DNA of 64,000 nt from Leucogyrophana mollusca (Eukaryota; Basidiomycota; Agaricomycetes; Boletales). The DNA is taken from the NCBI GenBank assembly GCA_021014945.1, contig MU266424.1:32812-96811 (forward strand), read 5' to 3'. Position numbers and translations under genes: made by a program. Positions 1-11,167 of this stretch are shown here, in pieces; the first letter of the stretch is position 1; every line of letters begins with the position of its first letter. The notes under the pieces are model-generated. The model searched no databases. It saw only the letters and a program-made list of their open reading frames with translations, and was not told the DNA's origin.

Positions 1-3000
1 TATCTTCACCGCTCTCGCCTCTCCCGGCCGATCCTCCCACAAGTGCGAACACTATCTCGCGTCCTCCATTCAGTACTCACAGACGGCACCCATCTTCCCT
101 GTCCATCCGATCATTGCCGCCATCTATCACAATTCCTCCCAAACACCCAGCCGACTTGATTGCCAGCATCTATTTGAACCATCTGTCCTCTCAACTCAAA
201 ATCCTCGCCCCCAGATTTCTCACTCTCATCCTACCTGTTCTCTTTCGTGCACAGGCTTTCTTTTCCTCCCCTCTGCCTCGCTTATCGGTCACCGGCGGAC
301 GGACACAAGGCCAGCCGAGTTTAGAGGATAGAGTTCAGAAGACACTCAACTCCCTTTTCACTGGCCCGTACTCGACATCTTGCATGATGATCCTCAAGCG
401 GCACCTGTTCCCTCCAAAGGAATCGGGGGGTGGCGTTCGCGTGTCCGCCTTTGTCTCCATTGGTGCCCATAGAACTCTTCGTAACGATATCCGGCAAGGT
501 CTCTGTAGCCGGATGGCAAGAGCTTATATATCGCGCTTGAGCTCTGTCTCTTACACATCGTCCGGTGCTCCAGGTCAGATGGACCTTGAGAAAGAGCTCA
601 TGGAGCGTGCATGGTCGAAAGATGATATATCAGGGTGGGATCATGCAAGGCTGGGACGTCTGCTTTGCAAGTCGGTGGAAGCTTGGGTCAAGTTTGGTGT
701 CTCCGAGCCTGGCGAAGAGTATGATATGGAGAGGGATAGAATGATGGACGAAGCTGCGGGAACTCTCAAAGACATCTTTCAAGAATTCGACGACCGCGAA
801 GATAGTGTGGACATGAACGACGAGGAGGCCGCCATCACTGGGGAGACGCTCCGCCACCTTGCGAGCTACGTGCGTACGCTTAAGTACGTCTTCCCAAACT
901 TCCAGCTTCATCCCTTGAATCTAGTCACTAAACAGCACTTTGTCCTACATGAAGGAACCCGGATGGAACTCCGTTGATTATCCCGCTGTCACAGCCCAAC
1001 GAGGCGCCAACGCCGTTCCTTCGCACCTTGTCTTCACTTCTTGCACGAGATCACTCAACTTACATGACTCCGTTGCTTTCCACAACACTTCTCAGCATTG
1101 CGGATAATTTAACCGACGTGGATACTGCGAAGCTCCCCGCAGTCATGTTCGAGCAGCACGATCTCTCGCCCGCGTCACCTGATTGGCTGGTGAACTGGCA
1201 GGACATTTTCACGAACCCCATCCTGTTCAATTCAGCGCGACAGCTGACAAGGATGGAGATCATGAAAGCGTTGCAGGGCGTGTATGACTCGATGAAGGAC
1301 ATGCCAAACTACAGGACCGCTTTGGCGGAACTGGTATATCAGTTGTGTCAGAAGCAGGCGAATGAGGTACCGGATGACAGGGATCAAGACAGCGCAGTAA
1401 TGTGGCGAATTCTTGGGGATGAAGTAGTCCTGCGTACTGTAGAGGGCGAAGGCAAAGGCGCAGACACGATGTCCCCGGCTGGCACCCCAGCGCCAGCAGC
1501 GGTGCAGGATATCATCGACCTACTCACAAAGGTGGCATCGGAAGGAAATTTGGAAGACGACGACGACACTGCCTCGGTCAATACTTCTGAAACTCAGTCT
1601 CCTACCCCATACGTATCATTCTCTGCTGGGCCTTCCAATGTTGCCTCCCCCATCTTGTCCAGGAAACAATCGGAGTATAAAGCATCTAAGGATACCGCAA
1701 TGCCGTCCGTTATGTCTCTTTTGTCGTCGCTGGCTGGTTCCCGCTCCCAGTCCCTTCACGCCAATGAGCGAGAGGATCAACCCTCAGAGCTCGTCGCTTC
1801 TCCTTCGCAGGAACCGTTGCTACCGCGCGCTGCATTCGCCGTCGTCGCCCTTGTCCATGTTTTCAGCCAGCTCGCCTTCACGCCCTATTCCTTGACGCAG
1901 TCTAATGTGGATCTTGCAAGTAGCGTATTCAGCATCCTGGTCAAGCGTCTTCTCGACGATGCCAAATGTGCAAGGGCCCGATTGGTGGTCCTTCAATTCA
2001 TGATGCGACTTCGAGCCGACCGCGATCATCGTCTCTACTTTGTCGAAGCTCATCATGATGCTGAAGGCCATATTCAAACACTAGCGTCTCTCATAGGACG
2101 TGGGCAAGAATCCCTCACCCCTGGACAGGCACAAGGGGAAGGCGAGAAGGGACTCTCCCTAGACATGACAACGGAGGAATTTGTACTGCGTAGACCTCGC
2201 CCTCACGGAGCTCAGGAGCGTGATGGCCGAAGAGCCTCTCGTGGGCGCGGTGTGCGGCCAACCCAGTCTGCATCCAGCCGCAGCCGGTCCAGAGCTCCGC
2301 TACCTGTATCGCCTCCTGTTGTGTCCACAACCTGGAAACCAAGGGACACGATATGGAGTATCCCAGAATTTAATCCGTTCACATCCATCGACTCAGACAC
2401 GCCGAGTGAAGGCCTCGTTTCGTATGACCCTGCGGAGGAGACTCCACGCGTTCTACCAATCGCCGACTACCTCTTGGCATTGCTCAGTATCCTGGAGAAA
2501 GAGAAGAACTGGGAGATTTTATCCTACGTACTCTGCCATCTTCCTGTTCAGCTCGCCAACAAGCATCTGTTCTGTGGCCCCAAGTGTCGAGACCTGGTTG
2601 CAAAACTTCTGACCTCGTTATGCTCAGGAGTCGCCAGTGGGGAGCTGGCGTCTTGTGTGGATCGATGGCCCCCAGGATTGAAGGCTCGTGACGCCCATGG
2701 TCTCGCCTATCACACCCTCTCTGTCCTCATCAGTTATCGGCGCTGTTTTGACGTTCCCCTTCGGCACGCTCTGATTGATGTGTTCCGGGAAGGTCTGAAT
2801 GGTCAACCTTCGACAATCCTTTGTTGCATTCACGCGTTGTCATTATCCGCTTTCGAGCTGTTACCCTCGCTCAAAAGATGCTTGCCCACCATACTGGAGA
2901 AACTGTCCCAAATCATGTCAAACCCTGACATGGCCGTCCATATCCTTAGCTTCCTTACGATCGTCGGCTCAGTGAGGGAACTGCACGCAAATCTCCGGGA

Positions 3001-4688
3001 AGACGACTTCAAAATGGTGTTCGGCGTCGCATTACAATACCTCCAGCATCACAATCGCCCAGGAGCTGCTCCAAGTCTGTCGTGGGCGCTTTCCCAGCAC
3101 GTTCGAATGATTTCCTTCTACGTGGTTTACCTCTGGTTTTTGGCAGTCAAGCTGTCCGACAGACCCCGTCACATTCCATACATCACGCGGCAGCTCCTTC
3201 TCGCCAACGAAGGCAGATCGGATATAGACGAGCCCACAGAGGTATGCTTTGATTGGCTTGCAAGATATACGTTTGCCAGTGCCGATCCAAGACCTGCGAA
3301 CTCTGTGCTCAGCGATATTGTGATGAACCCAAGCCCACATACCTCCTCTTCGGAGCCTGCGATCAGCGAGAAGTCATGGATGTTTGGCAATTCTATCGTC
3401 ACCATTCGTGCGCTCGCCCGGTTGGGGTGGATTGAAGTGCTATCTCGTCGCCCATCAGGCTTTACCAGGTTTCTTTGCAAGCTCGAGAACGTTCCGCTCG
3501 TTGGGCCTGGAGAAGTCGACCCCGACCCAGTGTCGATACCGGCGGGTATCATGATGAATCGTGACCCGACGCATCCTGGGCCTCCGACTGGAGTAACCGA
3601 ACCTGTGGCATCGGAAGAAAACCAGTCGTCCAAGGTAAAAGTCCCGCGCCCATGCTCAGATCATCGTCCTGACCGTCCCACAGGAGACTCAGGATACAGT
3701 TAATGTAGCCCAGGCCTCAACCTCAACCTTACCGGCCCCCGATCCTATTACGGGTTATGTGTGGAGCGGAACTGCGCCTTCCCAACGTCGAAAGCATGTT
3801 GCCGTCGACCCTTCTTTTTTCGCGCTGCAGTTGTCGGCATATCCTGACCGTCCCAACCAACCCACCAGTCAGCGGGTGCTAGATCCATCGTTGCTTCCCA
3901 GTCTCTTTCGATCCCTTGACCAAAAGCCCGTCATAGATACTCACAAAGTGGGCATAATGTACGTGGCACCCGGGCAAACTCATGAGCTCGACATCCTCCG
4001 CAATACACACGGCTCTCCAGCGTATACGCGGTTCCTCGAAGGAATTGGGAGGCTTATAAACCTTCGAGGACAAGCCGACGTCTACGCTGGGGGCTTAGAT
4101 CCAGATGAGGATGGCGAATATGCCTACGCTTGGTGGGATGACATCGGCCAGGTTCTCTACCATACTGCGACGATGATGCCCACCCGTCCTGATGACCAAT
4201 ATTGCATCAACAAAAAAAGTCACATTGGCAACGATTACGTCCGCATTGTTTGGAACGACTCTGGGATGCCATATCGATTCGATACCTTGGCCACCCAATT
4301 TCAATTCGTTAATATTGTCATTGAACCCCATTCTCTTGGAGCAATTGCCGCCTTCTCTAATAACATCCACGAAAACGAGTACTTCAAGATCACTATACAG
4401 CGTGCCCCGGGCATGAGACATTTCACTCCGATCGGGAACTTCAAGCTCATATCTGCCGAAAGCCTTCCGCTTCTAGTCAGGCAGCTAAGCCTGCTGGCGG
4501 ATTGGTTCGCCTCCGTGTTTGAGACCACAGAGAGGGACACGGCGGAGGTCGAGGTGATCACCAACTGGCGAGCAAGACTGCAAACGATCCAGCGCTTCAA
4601 GGAGAAGATACCCCAGCCCGATGCTCCAAGCGTAGCCGAAGGGGTGATGGGGCAGGAGGTGTATCGAAACTTCACGACATCTTATTAG
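1..4688 (+). CDS. TSC2: Tuberin (TSC2) GTPase-activating protein, 5' end cut by window edge
   Basis: Tuberin pairs with hamartin and is the GAP for Rheb, restraining TORC1. The reading frame is already open at base 3, so the true start lies upstream. About 1.5k residues are visible: a helical tuberin-type N-terminal and middle part, a Ser/Pro-rich linker, then the Rap/Ran-GAP domain in the last ~250 residues (from about 3800). The GAP core shows the HIGNDYVRIVWNDSG segment (about 4222-4266), which aligns with the human tuberin stretch holding the catalytic Asn. Two introns are supported: one near 894-953 (frame change, exact ends uncertain) and 3635-3683, which joins QSSK to ETQDT in frame. 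The stop is at 4686-4688. It converges on GEN1 with 306 bases between the stops. Identity is confident; the exact first intron is not. Confidence 0.9.
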
Positions 4689-4994
4689 CATACTGATTTG
4701 TATTTGGAGGTCACGTCTTGTATCACCAGGGACACTGCTCACGATCGTTCAACTCGTTTTTCTTGTATTCACTAGTGGAATGGTATGCAACTTTCGAATC
4801 GGTGTTTACGAATAACAAGCAAAAGAGCCGGTAGCGATGCGATCCGCGGAGAGGCATCCCCTCCGGATCCTTATTCCGGGATGCATGGTATTTAGGTTAA
4901 GGATGAGGCCCGAGATATCGCTAAGGATTCCATGAATCCTTAATCAGAGGGCAGCAGAACGATGTGTAAGTAGGTGATATCTGGTGTACATACA
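4689..4994. other. Convergent 3' intergenic region with two inverted repeats
   Basis: No gene is seen. The stretch separates the stop codons of TSC2 (+) and GEN1 (-), so it should hold both 3' UTRs and poly(A) signals. It contains two short inverted repeats: GCATCCC at 4854-4860 with GGGATGC at 4878-4884, and the perfect 9-bp pair at 4922-4942. Confidence 0.7.
4922..4942. repeat. Perfect inverted repeat, 9-bp arms, 3-base loop
   Basis: TAAGGATTC at 4922-4930 is followed by CAT and then its exact reverse complement GAATCCTTA at 4934-4942. As RNA it would form a tight hairpin on either strand. It sits between two convergent genes, so a role in 3' end formation is possible but is only inference. 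Confidence 0.85.
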
Positions 4995-7827
4995 TTAGGT
5001 CAGATCAATAATATCTCCTTGTACAGAGGCCCGTATCTTGGGAGATATCGTTTCCCCGTTCGCTGTTAAAACATTGCCTTTCAATGAAGGGCCTTTGCAA
5101 GACGTTGTTGACGCCTTTTCCCTGATTTGGGCTTTTGCTCTGGCTAGGAGCAAAGGAGCCCTAGCGGGCTTCGATGGCGGCACAGGTGCGTCAGAATCAC
5201 TAGATATTTCGATCACGTCATCACAAAGCAAACGAAGTGGTCGCGCAGGCGTTGGTGAGGCAGGACGGAGGGCACTACGGTTATTTGGCGTAGCCTTGGC
5301 CCGGGGTGATGTATCTTCCAAGTTTTTCCTTGGAGATTTGGTTATGTGTGAGTTTGAGCCTTCAGAGTCAGAAGATTGGGCCGGTTTCTTGCGTGCGATT
5401 TTGGAGGGGCTAACGGGGGGAGGATGCGAAAACGGTATGTGATTGGGTTGTGGTCCTGAAAATGGGTCATCTACTTCGCCTTCCAAGCTGATTCCAAGCT
5501 CTATAGCGGACGGCATTGGGAAGGGCCTTGGTGCGTTGCGAGTAGGTTTTGCGAATACTGGGAGCACGTCGTCATGGTCACTATCATCGTCCGAAGTCAG
5601 CAGTGTTCGATTGAGTTTAGATTTCCGCGGGGTAAATGCAGATATAGATTGTAATGCGTCCATCAATGGCTTCGAAGTGGTGGCTTGGCGGGAGGAAGGC
5701 ATGGATGGGGTGATCCGGGGCTGTGGTACTGGCTTCGAGCGAGGTGGGATATCGCGTATTGATATCATTGCTTTCGGGGGCGGCGGGGCCTTCCTCATCT
5801 TGGGCACGCCTTTCGTGACCGCATAGAAGTCCTTCACGGTAGTAGCTTTCGCCTTGGCGGGCTCTTCATCTGGGCTGAGATTTATGTATTCAAGTTCCTC
5901 ATCGGCTGGATTGGCTGCAGTGGGTTTCTTCTTCCGGGGCGCGGCCTTCTTGGCCGGCAACGGACCTGGTGATGACTCTTTCTCCTCCTCAGGAGGGGGT
6001 GCGGCCTTCTTCCCAGTCGCTTTCTTAGGTGCGGCACGACCCTTCCCGGCCTTCTTATCAGCCTTCTTCTGTTGGACCTCCTCAAACTGAGCGACAAGGT
6101 GGGGCTCGACCATTCTGACCATCGAAGCGGGCATCCAAACTCGGATATGACTTTCGGGGTCTGGAGGAGGTTTCCTGCTCTTAGTCTTGCTCTTACTAGG
6201 CCGGTCTTCTTCCTCGTCGTCGCCTTCGTCATCGTCAAATATGTCGTCAGCTTCGATAGGGGGACGTATGCCTTTCACCCCATCTTCACTCAGTCGCACC
6301 AGCTGGGCGGGGGCAATTTCAAGGCGAAACTCGAGGAGCCCATCTGTCGATGCGTGAGCTCTGGAAGAGTGTATTTTAACGATAAGGCGGTCTTCATCCT
6401 CGGACTCTGAATCTGATTCGTGCGCAACTTTTGGGGAGTTGATCTTCATCGACGAAAAGTAACTGGTTATCATTTTCGAAGGCGTTCCCGGAGCGGGCAC
6501 GCCCTTGCTTCCGGCCTTACTAGGTGTAGATGGAATGCCCTTCTTCCGCTTCTCGTCGGCCTCGAGTGCAGCGCGTCGCAGGATACGCAGGACGGCTGAT
6601 GGCCACAAGACGGTCCTAAACCGCTTGATGATGACGTCCTTGACGCCCCACTCGAAGTAAAGCTCGCACAGACCAGCTACCTTGCCGAGGTCTGGTTCAC
6701 GCTCCCAAGTGATCTTGATGCTGTTCCGACCACCCTTTCCCTCCGTTTCTGAGGTGATTGGATTGGTGTACGAAAGCAGGATTTCGACATCCGGAAAGTC
6801 CTCCGGAATCTTGCTCGCTAGGGAGGGTTTCTTGGATCCGATGTGTCCCATAGAGTTGGTGCGCAGCTCCTTCTTGACGTCCTCTCTCCAAATGGCAAGG
6901 AAGTCGGGAAGTTCGTCGCGGGACATACTTTCTGCTGCATTTACCAGGGAGTCGCCGAAACCACATCGAGCGAGTCCTCTAGCAATAAGTTTTCCGCAGC
7001 CCATCACTCCAGCCTGGTGATAGTCTCCACCACTCAGAAGTCCGATGAGAATTACACCTCCACGAGTGAGTTGCACGTCCGGATGCGTGCGTATATCAGA
7101 TGCCCTGTAGATAACAGCATGGTTACCGTCATCCCTACCCTCGGAGTTCTTGACGGGGTGTGCACGGTTTCCCGAAAGAGTATTGCTGGGACTGGATACG
7201 CGTTTTCAGCACGTTGCGTGGTTATAATACAGGGGCCGCTCACTTGCGGATAACCACAGTGGCACCGAAAAGAAAGTTGTCCACATCGTCGGAGAGAACC
7301 GCGTCAATGACGCCAATGCGGTTCAGGTAAGCAAGTTCGGCTTCAGCTTCGCCCGGCGCCTGCAAAGAAATGGGTCAGAGCGAGGCAATGATGACACGGA
7401 CGCGACTACGTGCCGTCCTCCATTCAAATCCAAACGCTTCGATGATATTCTTCATACCCGTCGTAAGCCAGTGGGCATTCCCGCCTACGCGTTTTCCACG
7501 TTTTATAGATGGTCTTTTCGGCCCGTCGAAGACGAATAGCGGCAGGAAGGGCATTGACATCAGCCTGGAGCAGCGAAAGAAGAGCGTTCGTAGCTCGGGA
7601 TTCTCGCCTTCCTTGCCATAGGCGGCGTGGAAGAACCAGATACTGGCATCAATGCCGATGCGGAATCCGCGTATCCCATCGGGGTTGGCTTCGAACCCGT
7701 CAATTACTGAGAGATGTGTTAAAGATCGCGTCTGTCCTGCTGGTCTAAGGAGCTAACCGTAGTTTCAGCACCGCTCAAGTTCGTGGGAACTGTAGACACG
7801 TACATCCCACAATCCTGCGACGCCCAT
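4995..7827 (-). CDS. GEN1: GEN1/Yen1-type Holliday junction resolvase (XPG/FEN family)
   Basis: Structure-selective endonuclease that resolves four-way junctions in mitosis and meiosis. Proposed exons on the complement: 7804-7827, 7402-7752, 7244-7359, 4995-7134, totalling 877 codons with stop (876 aa). The start MGVAGLWD at 7827 is the standard XPG N-terminus. XPG-N metal residues lie in FRIGIDASIWFF and FVFDGP; XPG-I has PGEAEAELAYL and VLSDDVDNFLFGA; the helix-two-turn-helix follows in LLSGGDYHQAGVMGCG. After the nuclease come a probable GEN1-type chromodomain region and then a long, basic, Ser/Pro-rich tail. The tail has acidic-flanked hydrophobic patches, VIEISSDSD and, at the very C-terminus, DIIDLT, both resembling SUMO-interacting motifs. 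The promoter side carries CACGTG and ACGCGT motifs. Chromodomain and SUMO-interacting motifs are inference. Confidence 0.93.
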
Positions 7828-7917
7828 TCTATTTCTATAACTATACAAAAAGCAAAGGCGCACCTAAAAACCAAGAGATGAGGGACAAATGAAGGACACA
7901 GTTAGGACCACAGTTTG

Positions 7918-7946
7918 TCACGTGCACGTGATTCGAAGTCACGCGT
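7918..7946. promoter_or_regulatory. Double E-box palindrome plus MluI-type box upstream of GEN1
   Basis: TCACGTGCACGTGA at 7918-7931 is a 14-base palindrome made of two abutting CACGTG hexamers. ACGCGT, the MCB core bound by MBF-type G1/S factors in yeasts, follows at 7941-7946. The group lies about 90-120 bases upstream of the GEN1 start. The rest of 7828-8176 holds no gene. Binding is inferred from motif identity only; a single ACGCGT is expected about every 4 kb by chance. Confidence 0.45.
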
Positions 7947-8176
7947 GGGAGTCGCTGGCGGGGCCCACGGGGTCAGGAAAAGGATAAAATATCGTCGCAA
8001 CAGCGCGAGGGAGTAAGATACGAACGTCCGGTGACGACTAAAAAGACAGCGCAGTAAAATACAGGTCATAATATTAATGGGCATCTAAAAGTTCGTCAGG
8101 ACGTAAGACGACCGTTGGAATGAACTCGAATAACGATAGCAGTATAGAGGCCTCGTCGTGTTGCGGAGGGGAAGCT

Positions 8177-9663
8177 TTAGCCGCCAGCCTTTCCTAGGAG
8201 GGCATATCCACTCCCCTGTGGCCCATGAAGCTGAATACCAAAGGTGAGCACATGGTGTCGAACATGGAGCTGGTTAGAGGAAGTAATCTACCTTGCTGTA
8301 ACACCGATGGCAAAGTGGATCGCCATCCTTCTCCGTCAATCTCTTAGAGTCCAGAAGAGTGCTGCATTCTGTGCATCTGAGACATCCTTTGTGCCATGTC
8401 TTTCCAATCGCTTTCATCTGCCGCACGATTGGTGAGCAAGCCATCAGGATACACTGAAGGGTAACGGCGCACCTGCTCAGCAAAATACACGCTCTTACCA
8501 CAGCGTGGACAGACTGGAGTGGTCCCACCGCCCCATTGCTTGGCGGGACTTGTAGGTGCTCCGCCAGAAAGCGCCACCCCATACCTGGTTCCTGTTGCAG
8601 TAGGCCGCAGAGGGGGCGCTACTGGGGCTGAAACAGATGAATTGGAGCGACCAAGGGCGACAGATGAGAATTTGGGAGTGTCCTGGCTTGTCCCATTGAC
8701 AACAGGTGCAGCCATTGCGCCGCGATCCTGGACAGACTTTGATGGGCTCAAAGGAACTGTCCGAGGGAGACCACCCGCTCCGCGGCCGCTGTTGGTAGCA
8801 GTCCCGGTAAAGACGGGGGTGACGGAGCGTGCGTGATCGGAAGACTCATGTGCGACCTCGTTCTCTGCTTCAGCTTCAGGTAGTGAAGAGACAGGGTTGA
8901 TCGGCGATCTATTGTACCTAGGTGGGAGAGAGGAGTTTGCTTTCAGAATTGGAGGTGGTGACATGGCTCCAAATCGTCCTGTCCCGGTATTATGCGCACG
9001 CACAGGTGAGCGAGAGCCGTTGCGCGGAGCGGGGCCGGAATGCTCATTGCCTCTCGGCGTAGGAAAGGAGGATCTGGCAGGAGAAGCAGGAAGGGGAGGT
9101 GGGGCCGAGGTAGGGGAGCCGAGAACTTCCTCGCGGTGCGGTAGATTGGCCTGGCGAAGGTCGCGCGTTCCGAAATTTCGAACGTGACAAGTCTTACTGT
9201 GGACGTACCGAAGTAGGAGGCTCGTCAGTACAATGCACCTACGATGACGATCCCTGGCTCACCAGTACGGCTGCGATAAAGCGGCTGTGAATCAGGGCAG
9301 CGAAGTGAATTGAATTAGCGACTGGCGCACCTCCTGATCGTGTTCTAACAAAGTAAGAGAATCTAGTCTCTTCTTACACGTTGTGCAGGCTAAACAAGGC
9401 TTGAGTAATTGCATATCAGCTGTGAGTACGTCTATGGATTAGCTGATGCACACCTTGTGGTATAGCTTGTGATGGCGCATAAATAAACTGGTCGTAGGAA
9501 CGAAGTCAGGGCTCTCACCTTCCGTCCTGGGCCCATGGCCTGTTATGACAGAAGCCATGGTCATTAATTTGTCACAGTATCGCGATGGAAAACTTGCCTG
9601 TTCCGCAGCGTAGACTGCCTTGTTACATCTTGGGCATATTGGGGTGCCTCCGAATGGGTGCAT
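8177..9663 (-). CDS. Two-LIM-domain (CRP-like) protein, eight exons with microexons
   Basis: LIM domains are double zinc fingers for protein binding, often at actin or in polarity signalling. Proposed exons on the complement: 9598-9663, 9519-9539 (21 nt), 9454-9465 (12 nt), 9331-9399, 9263-9270 (8 nt), 8473-9196, 8292-8417, 8177-8230. They sum to 1080 nt (359 aa). LIM1 at the N-terminus reads CPRC, then HKPCLACTTC, then PYCKTCH. A Ser/Pro-rich linker of roughly 240 residues follows. LIM2 has CPRCGKSVYFAEQ, WHKGCLRCTEC and CHRCYSK, and the protein ends GSGYALLGKAGG. The first intron (9540-9597) uses a GC donor, GCAAGT: with it the Cys-to-His spacing is 18, as LIM requires; a GT alternative shortens it to 15. 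It is head-to-head with eIF5A. The exact biological role is unknown. Confidence 0.88.
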
Positions 9664-9981
9664 GGCTGACAATAATACTTGTTTTGGTTAATAAGGGATG
9701 AAAGCTACAGACAGATCGTACCCCCCGGGGATACAAGGATGAGATATATGTTACAGCTTGGTTACAGCTTGAGAGACTTTGACTTCCCAGTGTCACCGAG
9801 GACTGAGATCATGGTGGCGCATGCGTATGAATGTTCCCACGGGTTCGGAGATTGAAAGTGATTGAGCGATTACCGGTTTTTTTCGCAGATATTTAGATCT
9901 GTGAACCTTCACCTGCTTGTACATCCTTTCAGTCTTTTCCTCCTAGATTTCCTCAATTTCCCCTCCTTACTCCCTTCCATC
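9664..9981. promoter_or_regulatory. Shared divergent promoter, LIM gene / eIF5A
   Basis: These 318 bases separate the two start codons and must hold both promoters and 5' UTRs. An 11-base tandem duplication lies at 9750-9771. A CT-rich run (about 9928-9975) directly precedes the eIF5A ATG, as is common for highly expressed fungal genes. No ORF of note. Confidence 0.65.
9750..9771. repeat. 11-bp perfect tandem repeat
   Basis: GTTACAGCTTG occurs twice without a gap at 9750-9760 and 9761-9771, about 90 bases upstream of the LIM gene start. It could be a duplicated factor site or a chance local duplication. Confidence 0.8.
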
Positions 9982-10737
9982 ATGTCCGACGATGAATCCC
10001 ACAACCAAACATTCGAGCAGGTATGTCCTTTCCTCTCCCCACGCCCCCGGCGGTGCTCATCATGATAAAATCAATCTAGGCGAGTGCTGGCGCCTCTACC
10101 ACCTTCCCCATGCAATGCTCGGCTCTCCGTAAAAACGGACATGTCGTCATAAAAGGTGAGCTCCGCGTGCATTAGGAGCCCATGTAGCTCGGCATAACCC
10201 AGCGTAGGCCGCCCTTGCAAAATCGTCGAAATGTCCACTTCGAAGACCGGCAAGCACGGTCACGCTAAAGTTCATCTTGTCGCCATCGATGTGCGTTATT
10301 GGTGTAATCGAGTGTTCTGGTAAACTGATGGCTATTATGTAGATCTTTACTGCCAAAAAAATGGTGGGAGTCATTTTAGATAGCCAGAGCCGGCCTACTA
10401 AGCAACGTTTTGTATTTACAGGAAGATATCTGTCCCTCCACACATAACATGGACGTCCCAAATGTCAGGCGTAACGAATACCAGCTCGTAAGCCACTCTC
10501 CTATCGATCGGCCGATCAGGAGTATTAACAAGCGCTCAGGTCAACGTCGATGAGGGTTTCCTTAACCTCATGACCCAGGATGGAACTGCCAAAGACGATG
10601 TCAAGGTTCCCGAGGGTGACCTTGGAAAGCAGATAACCGACGATTTTGAGGCGGGCAAGGATCTTTTGGTTACCATCGTGTCCGCCATGGGTGAAGAGCA
10701 GGCCATTTCCGTTAAGGAGGCGCCCAAGGGAGCTTAA
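9982..10737 (+). CDS. HYP2: Translation factor eIF5A (hypusine-containing)
   Basis: eIF5A relieves ribosome stalling at proline-rich stretches and helps termination. Six exons: 9982-10020, 10080-10155, 10208-10290, 10343-10363 (21 nt), 10422-10487, 10540-10737, giving 160 aa. The N-terminal SH3-like domain carries the hypusine loop [11 protein letters not shown]; the lysine converted to hypusine by deoxyhypusine synthase should be residue 54 by alignment with yeast K51. The C-terminal OB-fold follows ([15 protein letters not shown] onward). The 21-nt exon encodes IFTAKKM and is needed for the frame. Length matches the family. It is head-to-head with the LIM gene and followed by COG7 on the same strand. 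Confidence 0.96.
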
Positions 10738-11167
10738 ACGTAAGTCATTCAAAACCTGTACTTAGCGTCATCTCGCCGGGCTTGGATGCTTATCACGGTG
10801 ATTGACAGGCCCCCTTTGTGGTCGTCTCTTTCCTTTTCCTACGTCACGCGCCCCCTTGGTCTTCTTCACGCTGCCGGTTCCTCATGATGCTTTCGATCTG
10901 TGCATGTATTCATTCAAGGCTGTTTCATGTTTTGAATGTACATCAGTGATGACGAGGATGTTGTTGCATAATTTGTTGGAATAAGTATGTATTGGTGGTT
11001 TTTAGCGATAGAAAGAAGAATGTCCTCAGTATCCTGTTGTTCTACGTATACCGCATCCCTGCACAGTTGTTGAATCCATGGAGCTCAAGTTCTTACCCAA
11101 TGCTGAGATTGCCCGGAGATAAATGACTTTCAAGTATTGCGTCGCGTTTGTGCTGCTTTAACCTCGT
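10738..11167. other. Intergenic region, eIF5A 3' end and COG7 promoter
   Basis: There is no gene in these 430 bases. The first part should be the eIF5A 3' UTR and the last part the COG7 promoter and leader. I see no repeat or RNA gene. Confidence 0.6.

Noticed and set aside
5038..5826. Two long + strand open frames opposite the GEN1 tail
   Set aside because: They lie antisense to the low-complexity GEN1 C-terminus, whose family identity and splice structure are clear.
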